Source of the DNA: Diadema setosum
Taxonomy: Eukaryota; Echinodermata; Echinoidea; Diadematoida; Diadematidae
Reading direction: 5' to 3'
Assembly: GCF_964275005.1 (NCBI RefSeq)
Contig: NC_092692.1
Location: 11,141,643 to 11,205,642 of the forward strand
Length of the DNA stretch: 64,000 nt
Positions 44,654 through 56,690 of the stretch are shown in pieces (position 1 is the first letter of the stretch; every line of letters begins with the position of its first letter). The notes beneath the pieces were generated by a model that was given only the letters and a program-made list of their open reading frames with translations, was not told where the DNA came from and made no database searches. The position numbers were made by a program, and so were the translations under genes.

Positions 44654-47596
44654 CTCTTTCTTGCCATTAATTTCGAAGCCAACTCGTGTTACAAATCACT
44701 CCGCAACCCTCCTTGATAATATTTTTTCTAATACTGTGCAGATTTTAAATTCTGCTATAATTTTATCTGATATAACTGATCATTTCCCTATTATAACATG
44801 TTTTGATCTTAAACATTTGGTTAATAGGTTTCAGTTTTCTTCATTTAGACGTAGAGCTTCACCGGAAAATTTGGCTAGTCTTGGTGCTTGCGTAGATAGG
44901 GCTGACTGGTCCAGTGTTTATGATAATGATGATGTAAATGCATCATTTGAAAATTTTTCAGGGATTATGAATAAATATTTAGATGAATATATTCCTAAAT
45001 TAAAAGATAAGTCAGTTAATTATAAAACGTCTCCTAAACTTCCATGGATTTCAAAATCTGTTCTTCGTGCAATAAATAGGAAAAATAGGTTATACTATAA
45101 ATTCAAAATGAAAAAAACTGAGAAGTCAAAAAATAAATACACTTCGTATAAAAACATTTTAACGAAGATTATACGGTTGGAAAAGAGGAAATATTATATG
45201 ATTCAGTTAGAAAAATATAAACATGATATAAAGAATACATGGAAGGTATTGAAGCAGGCTATGAATATATCAAAAAAGAAATTAAATATTACAAAGTTAA
45301 AACATGATAATAAAATTGTTGAAGATCCTAATGATATAGTTAATATTTTTAACTCTTATTTTTCAATAATTGTGGAAAATCTGGCAGAAAAAGTACCACA
45401 GTCAAATACGCATTTTTCTACATTCTTAGGTGAACCTAATTCTAGTTCTATTTTTTTTTGTTCCAACAACCAAATATGAAATAATAGATATTGTTACTGC
45501 AATGAATAATAAGCGAAGTGCTAGTTATGATGATATAAGTAATTTTATTTTAAAGGGAATTATATCATCAATTGCTGACCCACTTTCACATATTTTCAAT
45601 AAATCTATACTAAGTGGTGTTTTTCCTGAATTTATGAAAATAGCTAAGGTTTTTCCTTTATTTAAAAAAGGAGATGAATTTGATGTACGTAATTATAGAC
45701 CCATTTCATTGCTTTCATCCTTATCTAAAATTTTGGAAAAATTGGTGTTTGTAAGAACAATTAATTTTCTTAATTTTCATAATGTTTTTACAAATTCTCA
45801 ATTTGGGTTTCGTCAGAAACACAGTACCATTCATGCCCTTTTGAAGTTTATTGACGACGCCGCGCATACTATTGATAATCATTCTCATCTTATTGGTATC
45901 TTCCTGGACTTCTCCAAGGCCTTCGATACGATAAATCATGAAATTTTATTATATAAATTGTCTCATTATGGAATACGGGGGAAGGCCTTGGAGTGGTTCA
46001 GGAGTTACCTACAAAATCGAAAACAATATGTATCTCTGAACGGGAATGACTCAAATCTAGAATTTATTAAATGTGGCGTCCCACAGGGTAGCTTATTAGG
46101 ACCTTTACTTTTTATCATTTATATTAATGACTTTTGTAGATCATCTGATATACTCTCATTTATACTTTTTGCTGATGATTCCAACGTTTTCTTTTCTCAC
46201 CGAAATCCAGATACTCTCGTACGCATTGTTAATTCCGAATTGAAAAAAGTTACTCAGTGGATAAGAGCTAATAAATTATCACTTAATCTCCAGAAAACTA
46301 AGTATATGCTTTTTAGCAATTCCGTATATAGAAGATTTGCGCACAAATATCATTTTTGATGACACTCTGCTAGAACGTGTATCTCATATAAAATTCCTTG
46401 GTATCACAGTGGACGATAAACTTTCATGGAGACCGCACATTATTAACATTAGTACCATAATTTCTCGTAATATTGGTATCATAAATAGACTCAAGTCTCA
46501 TATTCCAATGTCCTCTTTGTTGACCTTGTATTTTTCTCTAATTTTACCGTATCTTAATTACGGACTCCTAGCATGGGGTAGTGCCCATCAAACTTTGCTA
46601 GATAAATTACTGTTACTGTAGAAAAAGGCACTTCGTATTATTTGTGGCGTCCCACCACGTTCCCATTCAGAGCCACTGTTTAATAAATATAAGATTTTGA
46701 AAATTAAAGATTTGTATTTTTTACAGCTTGGTCAGTTTATGTTTAATTACAATGCAAATGCACTTCCCAGTATTTTCAAGTCAATGTTTCCACGGAACCA
46801 GTTTTTTCATAATTATCCCACTAGGCAATCTAATGAGTTTCATTTGCCCCTCCTGAGAACTTTATTAGCCCAGAGTACATTTATATACACCGGTCCTAGA
46901 TTTTGGAATTCATTAAGCTGTGAAATAAAAAATTCCCCTTCTTTGCATTCTTTTAAGCGCAAGTTGAAATCATTTCTCTTAAATCCTCTCTGATATATTC
47001 TTTATTAGTTAGATCTCATCAACCTCAGGGTTCATCATCCATCCACCAATCTTTCGATCACTGGCTTCATTATTGCGTAATAGATTACGTGTTTTATTAT
47101 GTAATAGCCATCAAATCCTTGCACAGCTGCGTCCAGTACCAGCCCTCTGAAGCACATTTTCAATCACCCCCTGTTCCATTTCCCTAGTTCAGCGTGTAGG
47201 CATTCTCTCTTTTTTCTCTTCTTTTCTCTCTCTCCATTCTTTCCGTCTTTTTTGTCAAGTCGTGTCGTGTCTTTTGTATTTCTCCTGTCTTGTTCTGTTC
47301 TGTCGTAGTGTGATAAGTATTTGTAAATAAGTAATTCATAAGTTTGTTCATTTTTTGAGTCGTTCACAACATACAAGCTTGCTTTTTAGTGGACCTCTCA
47401 GTTCTTTCTTTTTTTTCTCAACTGAAGCATAACTTTGTACTTTTTTCCAGTATGTGTTCTTTCGTTTATCTGTATCATTTATCTTTTGCAAAGTCGAATG
47501 TTTATATTTATGATGTAATTCCAAATTTATTATGTGTTATGTTTTGTTGGAAAAAAGAAGAATGAAAAATAAATGAATTGAATTGAATTGAATTGA
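44654..47596 (+). mobile_element. 5'-truncated LINE (CR1/L2-group), APE endonuclease end, RT and 3' tail
   Basis: Reading frames 44640-45479, 45430-46359, 46337-46621 and 46697-46993 form one ORF2 broken by two frameshifts (near 45455 and 46340) and a stop (46619-46621). It begins inside the endonuclease (LLDNIFSNT, then ILSDITDHFPIITC), then a basic linker. The reverse transcriptase reads NYRPISLLSSLSKILEKL, FLDFSKAFDTINH, GVPQGSLLGPLLFIIYINDF and the catalytic FADD box LFADDSNVFF. The C-terminal region ends SFKRKLKSFLLNPL. The 3' UTR ends in (GAATT)n at 47576-47596, the short tandem tail typical of L2-like and related LINEs. It interrupts a satellite unit between GATCCTCGGC and the AGGGAGCG motif. 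Confidence 0.85.
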
Positions 47597-47798
47597 CAAT
47601 TATTTCACTTTCGTTACTTTACCAACCATTGTAATGTATCCTTATGTACTGCATGTAAGTTTTCAACTATTGTTTTCTTTGTATAAATTTGCATGCATCA
47701 TTTTTGTCACAGAAGAAAGTGAGATTTATGTTTATATACTATTTCATAGTGAAAAAAAAAACAACGAAATACATTTGAACTGAAGTGAACTGAACTGA
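47597..47798 (+). mobile_element. 3' tail fragment of a second LINE-like element
   Basis: About 200 bp ending in a poly-A run, ACAACGAAATACATTTG and a (GAACT)n-type tail, distinct from the preceding (GAATT)n tail. It is directly abutted by the resuming satellite motif, so it is either an older LINE end or a composite insertion. Confidence 0.5.
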
Positions 47799-48336
47799 AG
47801 GGAGCGAAGCGACCGAGCGGGGGAGACGGTGTGGGAGGAGATACCCCATCCAATGGTAGGGACTTTTTGTAAAAACAGAGTATCAAAGTTGCGTTTATAG
47901 AGCATTTTAAATCAAATTTCTTGGGAATTAAGCATAGACAAAGAAAAATACTTAGAAAGGACTATGATCATAACTTATGAAAACTATTTATTATACAAGT
48001 ACGGGTAGAGCAAGCCACAGTCTTTCACTTTGCCATTCGTCTGAAATGTCTTCATAAAAAGCTTAGACATGATCACAATGTTCGAGCAATACAAATTATT
48101 CTTATATTACTAAAAAGCATAGAGTAAGGACAAATGTGAGGTTTACTAAAGATATATTTCAAGGGGCACACTCAATGGCGCGAGGCTACCATCTATAATT
48201 TACTCATAAGTTATTATGATTTTCGCCCCGTTAGGGACGAACTAAGATTTACACTTGCTTTCTCCTGCCTATTTGTCCATGATGTGATTTACCAACTTAT
48301 TGTAAGCAAGGCAATTTCTATTCAGACTTTAAAAAA
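47799..48336. repeat. satellite unit resuming after the LINE, then unique DNA
   Basis: The GGAGCGAAGCGACCGAGC motif and the TTTTTGTAAAAACAGAGTAT block continue the array interrupted at 44653. Confidence 0.6.
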
Positions 48337-48544
48337 CGGGTCTAGGGCAATTACCCCCTGGGCAACTACCCCGCACCCTTCCCCTGGCCCTAATCCTAAT
48401 CCTGATCCTGAACCTAACCCTAGCCCTAACCCAAACTCCTAACCCTAAACCTAACCCTAACCCTAATCTTTACTCTAACCTTACCACTAACCAGTATTTG
48501 GCCGGGGGGTAATTGCCCTCTGGGGGTAATTGCCCGGATACGTA
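48337..48544. mobile_element. telomere-like MITE, copy T3
   Basis: The ends ACGGGTCTAGGGCAATTA and the inverse of GGGGTAATTGCCCGGATACG bound CCCTAA-type repeats (48395-48482). Same orientation as T2 and strongly similar to it. Confidence 0.65.
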
Positions 48545-49954
48545 AAAAAAAATGTAATAATATTGTTAATTACAAATACACAGTCTACTCAGGTATACGT
48601 ATACTGCATTAGGGGTCTCTTGATTATGTGTTCTAACTGTGTTCTGTTTTTCTTAATTATTGAGATTGGTATTCATCACAATGCAGATTCTTACAATGTC
48701 TGAGAAATAGGGTAGAAAAGGTACCGCAAAAAAAAAAAAGAGAGAAAAGGGTGCAATATCAAGCATTCTTGGAAAATTGTCTGCATTTCAATATTGAAAC
48801 ATTGATTTGGACTATCCCCATATCGTAATGCACTTGGGAAATTGAAAATTCTAAATTCTTCATCTAAAAATGTGGTATTTCTTTCTTATGCCCTTCTTAC
48901 ATACACATTTAAAAGCACAATTCATCTAAAAAAGAAATATTCATATTACTGCAACCCAATGACGAGGTGAAGTTTTACAGGTGAAAAACTACAACATGGA
49001 TTTCAAAAACTGTGATCTTAATATAATTATGATGCTCAAATTTTGGATGAATATTGACCCAAAAAAATTGTCCACAATTGCCAAGATTATTACAAAAAAA
49101 AAAAAAACTTCCACATAAGCGTTTTGCCACTATACTGTGTGGAGTTGTAGCAGCTGAAAATTTGTATAGACTTTATAGTACCGTTATTCATTCAAATTTT
49201 TTAGGCAGAATTCAAATCTTGGGACAAATGACATGCAATTTATGAGTGAGTCTCATTTTCACTCATAAAAACAATGTTCCTGGACAAAATAATCAAGGAT
49301 TATAAGTGTAAGGATTCTTTTGTGATAATTTTGTTTTAGTATAATAGTGATAATTGTTGGTGAAATGTTTCATCATTGCTCAGTATTTTAAATCTTGATA
49401 TGCTATTAAACTCTACATTAAAACGTTATAAAACTGTGTTTGCCAAAGGTTTGAACACACTTTGATGAAAGTAGGCGATTGTTTAAAAGTTCCCTTTCGT
49501 TTTGTACATCACTGTACATATAGTGCATATCGTTCCGCATTTTTTGATAAAATTGCTTTAAAAAATAGAATCTATCAGATGTATATGTTAGCTCTTTTAT
49601 CAAAGCAATGTAGAGAATAGTAGCAAACAAACATCACATGGCATGGTAAGTCTGCTGTGGCTCATCAACTTTGATAAAATTTTCCTTTGAATCTTCCTGA
49701 CAAAAAAAAACAGTGATTTTTTTCATTCCGTCCCATCCCACCAACAAAATCTTTTGTTGCCATGGAAAAACCCAAATGTCTGCCTTGTTAGTGTACTTTC
49801 ATGCGTTCATACTTCATAAAAAAAAAATGCATAATGTATATAAGGGTATATGGCTGCTTCCATATTAATATTTATTTTGTAGGCGAAAAAAAAAAACTCT
49901 ATCAAATTCCGTCCCGTCGCGGTCCCTTGATTTTTAGATCAGACCCTTTTTCAG
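48545..49954. other. no gene seen
   Basis: AT-rich unique DNA with A runs near 48729 and 49094. No supported frame. Confidence 0.45.
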
Positions 49955-50240
49955 TCGATAAACTCAGTTTTTTTCGGGAGCAACTTTGCAGATCGAATAA
50001 AAAACTAAGTTTGTCACGATAAACTTTTTTTTTCACTCGAAAAACAGAGTTTATCGATAAACTGAGTTTTCGCTCGATAAACAGAATTTCTTGATAAACC
50101 TTATAGTTGGTCGCTTGATAAACAGAATAATGGATTATTCGATAAACTAATTTCGCTCGATGAGCAGAGTTTATTAAAAAACTATGACTTGCGACTATAT
50201 ATGTACTTTGTCAGTTTATCGGCGATAAATTCAGTTTATG
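49955..50240. repeat. degenerate CGATAAAC/GAGTTTAT repeat field
   Basis: Within about 285 bp the word GATAAAC (or its inverse GTTTATC) recurs about nine times. It is often followed by a GAGTTT- or GAATTT-like word (for example CTCGATAAACAGAATTTC near 50080). Spacing is irregular (about 20-40 bp), so this is not a clean tandem array or CRISPR. Confidence 0.55.
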
Positions 50241-50886
50241 GAATTATTGGGCAAATAGCGTGCCATATGGAGAAGGGTTGGGGAAGGGAGATACAGTACA
50301 GCAGGTTGTGTCATTGGAGTGGGAGGGGTATTAAACTAAATTGGTCTCCCTCAGCCTCAATTCTCTCAGATACCTTCGACAACGAAGGTCAATACTTCTG
50401 ATTGAAATATGCGCTTTTTCCTGCTATTCTCAAAGAGTTGTTCACCTCTTGATCCTACTGAATACATGTAATACCCTATTTACTATTTGGAAAAAATGGT
50501 TTACTGTTATGGATACTGTTATAATATCCTATACAGCGGGAATCGATGCATAGGCCTGAAGAGGGGTAAATAGAAATACGTGGCACTGGTTGAGGCCTAC
50601 ATTTTCAGTTTCCTTGTATTTGCGGTTCGCGTCAGGGCCTGGTTACTTTGTTATTGGCGGTGGTGGTGGTGGTGTTGATGGTGATGGTGGGTTCAGGGGA
50701 AATACCGCAACCTAATCAATAACTTGGAACCCTCCTTCTTTTTGTAGAGTCAGATATCAAAGTTTTTATTCATTTTGATGAGAAAATCACCCAAAAAAAA
50801 TCACAAAATTAACTTTTTGTTCTGCTTTGTTTGTTTGGGTTCTTTTTGCAATTCAAAGGAATTAGAATACAGTATTGCTGGAAATG
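50241..50886. other. no gene seen
   Basis: Unique sequence with a short GGTGGT run near 50658-50690. Confidence 0.45.
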
Positions 50887-51190
50887 AGGATTGAGTTCTC
50901 AACTTTTTGCAAGATGCTGAGAAATTGATTGTTACAGAGCATACCAGAAGTGGAATTCAATGTTTATTTGAATAAAATCGGTTTTGAAATGGCTAAGATA
51001 TCCAAAAACAAAGTAAAACAAAGCAATTCTAGGGGGTCTCACCTTTCAGTAGGATCGCTTAATGTCTTTTGGATATCCCAGCCATTTCACAATAAATTTT
51101 CATCAAAATAAACGTTGAATTCCTATTAGAAAAAACGTTTTATTTTGTATTTCATGAGAGGTTTCTCATTATCTCATAGCATAAGATGTT
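50887..51190. mobile_element. degenerate AGGGAT-family foldback
   Basis: Carries the family arms GGTTTTGAAATGGCTAAGAT and the inverse CCAGCCATTTCACAA around a spacer with AAAGTAAAACAAAGC, as in 15545-15974. The outer ends are eroded. Confidence 0.55.
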
Positions 51191-51542
51191 ATAGAAACTG
51201 AAGCCAAGTCTCAACCAATCAAAAATTGTCAATTACATCATCTTTGGCCATTATTTCTACATATCTCACAGTTACATCAATACTTGGTTTCTCATTTTTC
51301 ATTCAGCATTTTTAAAATGTTCGATCAATCCAAAGAGTTCATCATATTAGTCGCTGAATATCAATGAAAAAAAAAATGCAAAAGCTTCTTTGTATGTTTC
51401 CCCAATATTGACTAGGCCTATAATTTTTGCCGTCTCTCCCGCCCCAGCCCCCAGAAAAAAAAAAAAAAGAGAGAAAAAAATGGCCGTATGCATGGACCTG
51501 GTGATATATTAACAAATAAAATATTATACAGAGAACTCCGCA

Positions 51543-51581
<39 letters not shown>

Positions 51582-52439
51582 TGTGAAAAGCGCACATTCC
51601 TTCAACTTAGATAATGTGATTTCTGAAAAAGGCGAGTCATGCGCTCTTTGTAAAACCTAATACAATGAAAAAAGTTGTTGACAAACACATGAACCGGGGA
51701 AATGGAAGAGATCTCTCTTCCACCTCCCTGAGTGAACTACGTGTACACGTACTCAGTATGTAGTCCTACAGCATTGAAAATTCAGACAATCCCGAGAAAA
51801 CCAAATACTTTCCGAGGGAGTAGGAATTGAAATATAGCATTGTCCCTCGATTCAACCTCGAGCATTACCCCCCTAAGCAACCCCATCGACGTTTAGCATA
51901 AAGAAACATATGGGGAGAGGGACGGTATAGATGGAGGAGAGGAAGAGATCGGGGTGGGAGAGAGATAATGAGAGAGGGTATAGAGGAGAGAGATCTAGAG
52001 GGGAGGAGTTGGGGTGAGGATGGGGTGGCCATGGGTGGGAGGTGCAGGGTGGGGATATCACCCCAGCCTTTTTGTATGATTACTTTTTTGCCAAGCAGGC
52101 AATTTATTAGTACACGACCCGTGTATCTAGGCAGACAGGCAGGCAGTCGGTCATATGGCAGTCAGTATATTCATATAATAATTTATGTCTAGCAATCGGC
52201 CATTCATGTAAGTCATCTCATCAATCTGTCAGTCTTACATTCAGGCAGTAATCCAGCCCGTCAGCCCCCCTCCCCCCCCCCCCCCCCCAGCGCCCCAGTC
52301 CATGGTAGTATCATTTTACATGGTCCATGGTACTATAAAGCCATGGTAGTATACAAGTCCATATTCAGCAGGGAGGTGGAAAGTAGGCCTATCCCCCTGA
52401 TTTCAGTCAGTCAATGGGGTATGTTTACTAAGCGGAGGC
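51191..52439. repeat. GT microsatellite, purine-rich block and poly-C tract upstream of CMAS
   Basis: (GT)n at 51547-51580. A strongly purine-rich (G/A) block at 51905-52060. Words CAGGCAG/CAGTC near 52130-52165 and 52230-52262. A 20-base C-rich run at 52266-52288. Three CCATGGTA words occur at 52300-52345. No gene seen. Confidence 0.5.
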
Positions 52440-53183
<744 letters not shown>

Positions 53184-53874
53184 TATGTGACCGTGCACCT
53201 CAAAACAAACAAAGTCGCACAAACTGATTTTGCGTGAGGACTGAAAATAAGTGCAATGGGTCAACCTAGCCGAAGTTGACTTTTTCATATTTTCTGAAAG
53301 AGCGGGTCTTCTTTTACATTATGCTAAAATTTGGTATTATAAAATGGGCAGGAAAGTGTGTTTTTCAGCAGTTTATATCGAACTTTTTTGGTAGAATAGT
53401 GTGATTAGGTGTGTCTTTAGAATCCCTTTTTCATTTCTTAAAAACCTTGTCCACACTCTTCACTTTCAACCCTAATAACTTTTGAAAGGATAGTGCTACT
53501 GCTTTGAAAGTTGGCATTAATTATGGGCAGAATGTGTTAATGAGGCATGCTCAATTTCAGTTTAATCTAATAATCTCTTCATTGTTGTTACTCTGGTGGT
53601 TTACATCCTGTTTTTGTCCCATTCATCGCACAGCCAGCATGGTTTGGTAAAGATTAAGCGCTTGAATAGACACTGTTTTTCAGAGCCTCTTTTCTCAGTT
53701 CACACTTTTCCTGAGTTTGTGCTTTCTTTCCAACATTTAGATAGGTTAGGAGAGGCCATTTGATTGTAGTTATTCATCATTTTAAAGCTGAAAGTCTGCT
53801 CTTTCAGAATATGGTCTTAACTAAAAATTCATATCTGGCGACTTTCTGTTTGTTTTGAGGTGCAGGGTCACATA
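53184..53874. mobile_element. 691-bp MITE with TATGTGACC ends in CMAS intron 1
   Basis: Ends TATGTGACCGTGCACCTC and the inverse of GAGGTGCAGGGTCACATA pair, extending as CAAAACAAACAaAaGTCGC for about 35 bp. The interior is unique AT-rich sequence. A partial relative of the end (TTTGTGACCCTGCATTGCAA) occurs at 59867. Confidence 0.65.
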
Positions 53875-54723
53875 TTTTCATTTGCATCAACTTACAATTT
53901 AGTATCATATTATCTGAAACAGGCTGTATGCCATTATTAAATGTGTAGTAATTAAATTGTTTGTTTTTTCTCTCTTTCTACACATGACTGCAAAGACATT
54001 AGGATAGGAAATAATATAGACAGAGTTTTTCCATCTACTGATAAGATAATAACAAAAACTTGCTAGGCCTTCATGGTTGCTAAAATCAACATTAGATATT
54101 GGAGCATATACTATTGGTCTTGGAGCATATAATATAAATTCAAGAAGATGATGTTTGGGGACAGTGTGCCTGCATGGCTGCGAAAGAAGCAATACATCAT
54201 TATTTGATACAGAACAATTAAGATCTAGCATAGCAGTCAGATGAAATAGGTTTCCTATTAGATTTTTTCTTTTTTTTTCTTTTTTTTTTGATAACTGCAC
54301 ATGATTTATCTCTCAGCAGTTTGAATATCAAGTACCAGTATCAAGTACATTGAATGCTCTTATTACAAAGCAATTGCTTGAGATCAATATTGATGACAAG
54401 ATGTCTGATTTGAGATAAAGTCCTTAAAGCCTTATAATAAATTTTTAAAAACCCTCACATTTCCTTTCTTATGCTAATGAGATTAAACGATAAATACCAA
54501 TTTTCAATCTGACAATTCAGGGTATCAAATCAATGCCTGAGTGCCACCACATACATGTATAATCATATAATTTTATGAAAATTGGCATCTGCTTTAAAAA
54601 AAAAAAAAAAAAAAAAATGGAGTATGAATACTTTCAGATAAAATAGTACGTAAATAGAGTGTGAACTGCAATATTGGTGACAGCGCTCAACTATACAAGA
54701 GCTCATGTAGTACACGGATTATA
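53875..54723. other. no gene seen
   Basis: AT-rich DNA with a T-rich run at 54263-54290 and an A run at 54596-54617. Confidence 0.45.
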
Positions 54724-54872
54724 TAGTAGGATGGAAGGCATTGCTTTATTAGTGACTTTGCTGGACAGTCTGTTTCGGCCAAAGCCTCATCAGCAATGGG
54801 GCTTCGGCAGAAACAGACTGTCTAGCTAATAAAAAGTAAATAAAATAATGCCTTCCATCCTATTATATATTG
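54724..54872. repeat. palindromic repeat carrying a hammerhead-like core (minus strand)
   Basis: Outer arms TAGGATGGAAGGCATT and inverse, inner arms GACAGTCTGTTTC and inverse. On the minus strand CTGATGA (54793-54787), a 3-bp stem with a TTTG loop (54786-54777) and GAAAC (54776-54772) have the order of a hammerhead-ribozyme core, as known from Penelope-like elements. Confidence 0.5.
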
Positions 54873-54898
54873 TGCTATATTTATATATACTAATATAT

Positions 54899-55728
54899 AG
54901 AAGTATTGGAACAAGTTCACTTGGTTGACATCAGGTTCATCCGTATTTTATTGCTACTCGGAGTTTCATGCCACCTTCATTTAGGGGCAATCATCAGGCA
55001 ATGATTAAATACATCCCAGAAATGCATTTGGATTGAATTAACGCATTTTAAGCGCGTGATACCAAAACAAAAACAAAACAAAACAAACTATACGCGCCTG
55101 GGCCATAGTGACCAGTGCGCACTTAATCATATCCATTATTACGTATATCAGGCAATGATTATACCGTTGGACAATGCATCGACACCATAAGCTTGTGCGC
55201 TATGACCGTAGTTACCAGCGCGTACTGGATCACATTCATTATTACGCAATAATAATAATTACAATTGTTCAATGCATCGGATAGACTTGACGCGCTTTAT
55301 AGCGCGTGACACTATAACAAAGTAACAAAGTAACAATAGAAGCCAGTGCGTACTGAATCACATTCATAAATAGCATCTGGAAATTTGCATCTGGAAATTT
55401 GCATTGATGTAAAGAAAGCCCAGGTGTATACATGCATCAAATTAACCAAATATGCGATGAATTATTAAACAAAATTGTTAAGAGTTATTAAACAAATAAA
55501 TTGCAATGAAGATAGTCCACACTTAGATGCAGAATACTGAAGGATGGATTATTGCAGAAATCCTTCAGTAAACAGGAGGACACGACGATTTCAATCTAAG
55601 ACTTGAAATTACAGATGTAGAATTTATTTTCATGGCGGCACTTCGACACAAGTTCTGGTCTCTTGTTTAGTAGCGTTTGCTTACGGATGAACCTGATGTC
55701 AACCGAGTGAACTTGTTCCAATACTTCT
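54899..55728. mobile_element. Penelope-like relic with inverted ends and a second hammerhead-like core
   Basis: Inverted ends AGAAGTATTGGAACAAGTTC and inverse extend for about 45 bp. The minus strand carries CTGATGA (54997-54991), a stem TGCC/GGCA and GAAAC (54967-54963). The interior has diverged repeats with ATACGCGC, GCGCGT and CATTATTACG words. No reverse transcriptase is left. Non-autonomous and eroded. Confidence 0.45.
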
Positions 55729-56527
55729 GTCTAAAGCTCTTCCTTTGAGGATATCGAGCACTCTTCATAGAAGGATAGAACCACCAAGTGTATACTAATA
55801 TATATGTATTTTTACTCAATGTAATAATGAGCACAAAAAAGCAATGTATGCCCTAACTGTGTAAGTTTTCTGATAAAAAAGGTAAAATCGTACGAGTTTA
55901 ACTGTAAAAATTTGACTATAGCTAAATTCGGATGAAAAATAAGAAGTTATGACATTTGAAGTTTTGCTAATTTCTGCAAGCAGGTCTTGTACATTGGATA
56001 TGAATATGCAAATGAGTGGGCTAACCATGTAATCTCACAATTTTCCATTTATCTTACTGTACACACAAAAAAAAGACAAATATTCATTGTTTCTGTCATT
56101 GAAATCTGAACATGATGCTATTCCTGGTTGAATAACTTCTGAATAGTGATCAGATATACCAGTTAAGCCTTAGGCATAATTGCATTTGAATGAAAAACTG
56201 GAAATTTCAAAAGATTTTGTACAAAATATATGGCAAGTTGTGAGGGGATGACATGCTCACTTTGCATTTGCATAAATTCATATTGACTGTTCAAAAACCG
56301 CATGTTTCCTGAAAAATTAGTGAAACTTTTAAATGACATAACTTCCTTATTTTTTTACCTGATTTTGATCGAAATTTTATTGTTGAACTCATGATGATAT
56401 TTTACTTTTTCTTATTAGACTAACTTGTATTTCGACTGGATTTTCCCCTTGAAAACCACAAGAAAAGGTCCATACAGTCACATAGGCTACAGTATGGTAA
56501 TGTGACACATTCTACAGGATACAACTA
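55729..56527. other. no gene seen
   Basis: AT-rich unique DNA. Confidence 0.45.
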
Positions 56528-56530
56528 CAG

Positions 56531-56687
56531 GGCCCCATTTCATAAAAAGTTGATATGATAGCAACTCTTGCTGGAATGGCAATTGTCATGGTAACGACAA
56601 GGATCTAGATTCCTGATTGGCTGTTGCAATGGGAAGTTGACATTCCAGCAAAAGTTGCTATCCTAACATCTTTTATGAAATGGGGCC
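56531..56687. mobile_element. palindromic MITE, CWG-flanked family, copy 4
   Basis: Perfect 17-bp inverted ends GGCCCCATTTCATAAAA are flanked by CAG at 56528-56530 and 56688-56690. Stem words ATAGCAACT and TTGCTGGAATG recur inverted in the other arm. The core is GATTGGCTG (56614-56622). The best preserved of the four copies. Confidence 0.85.
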
Positions 56688-56690
56688 CAG

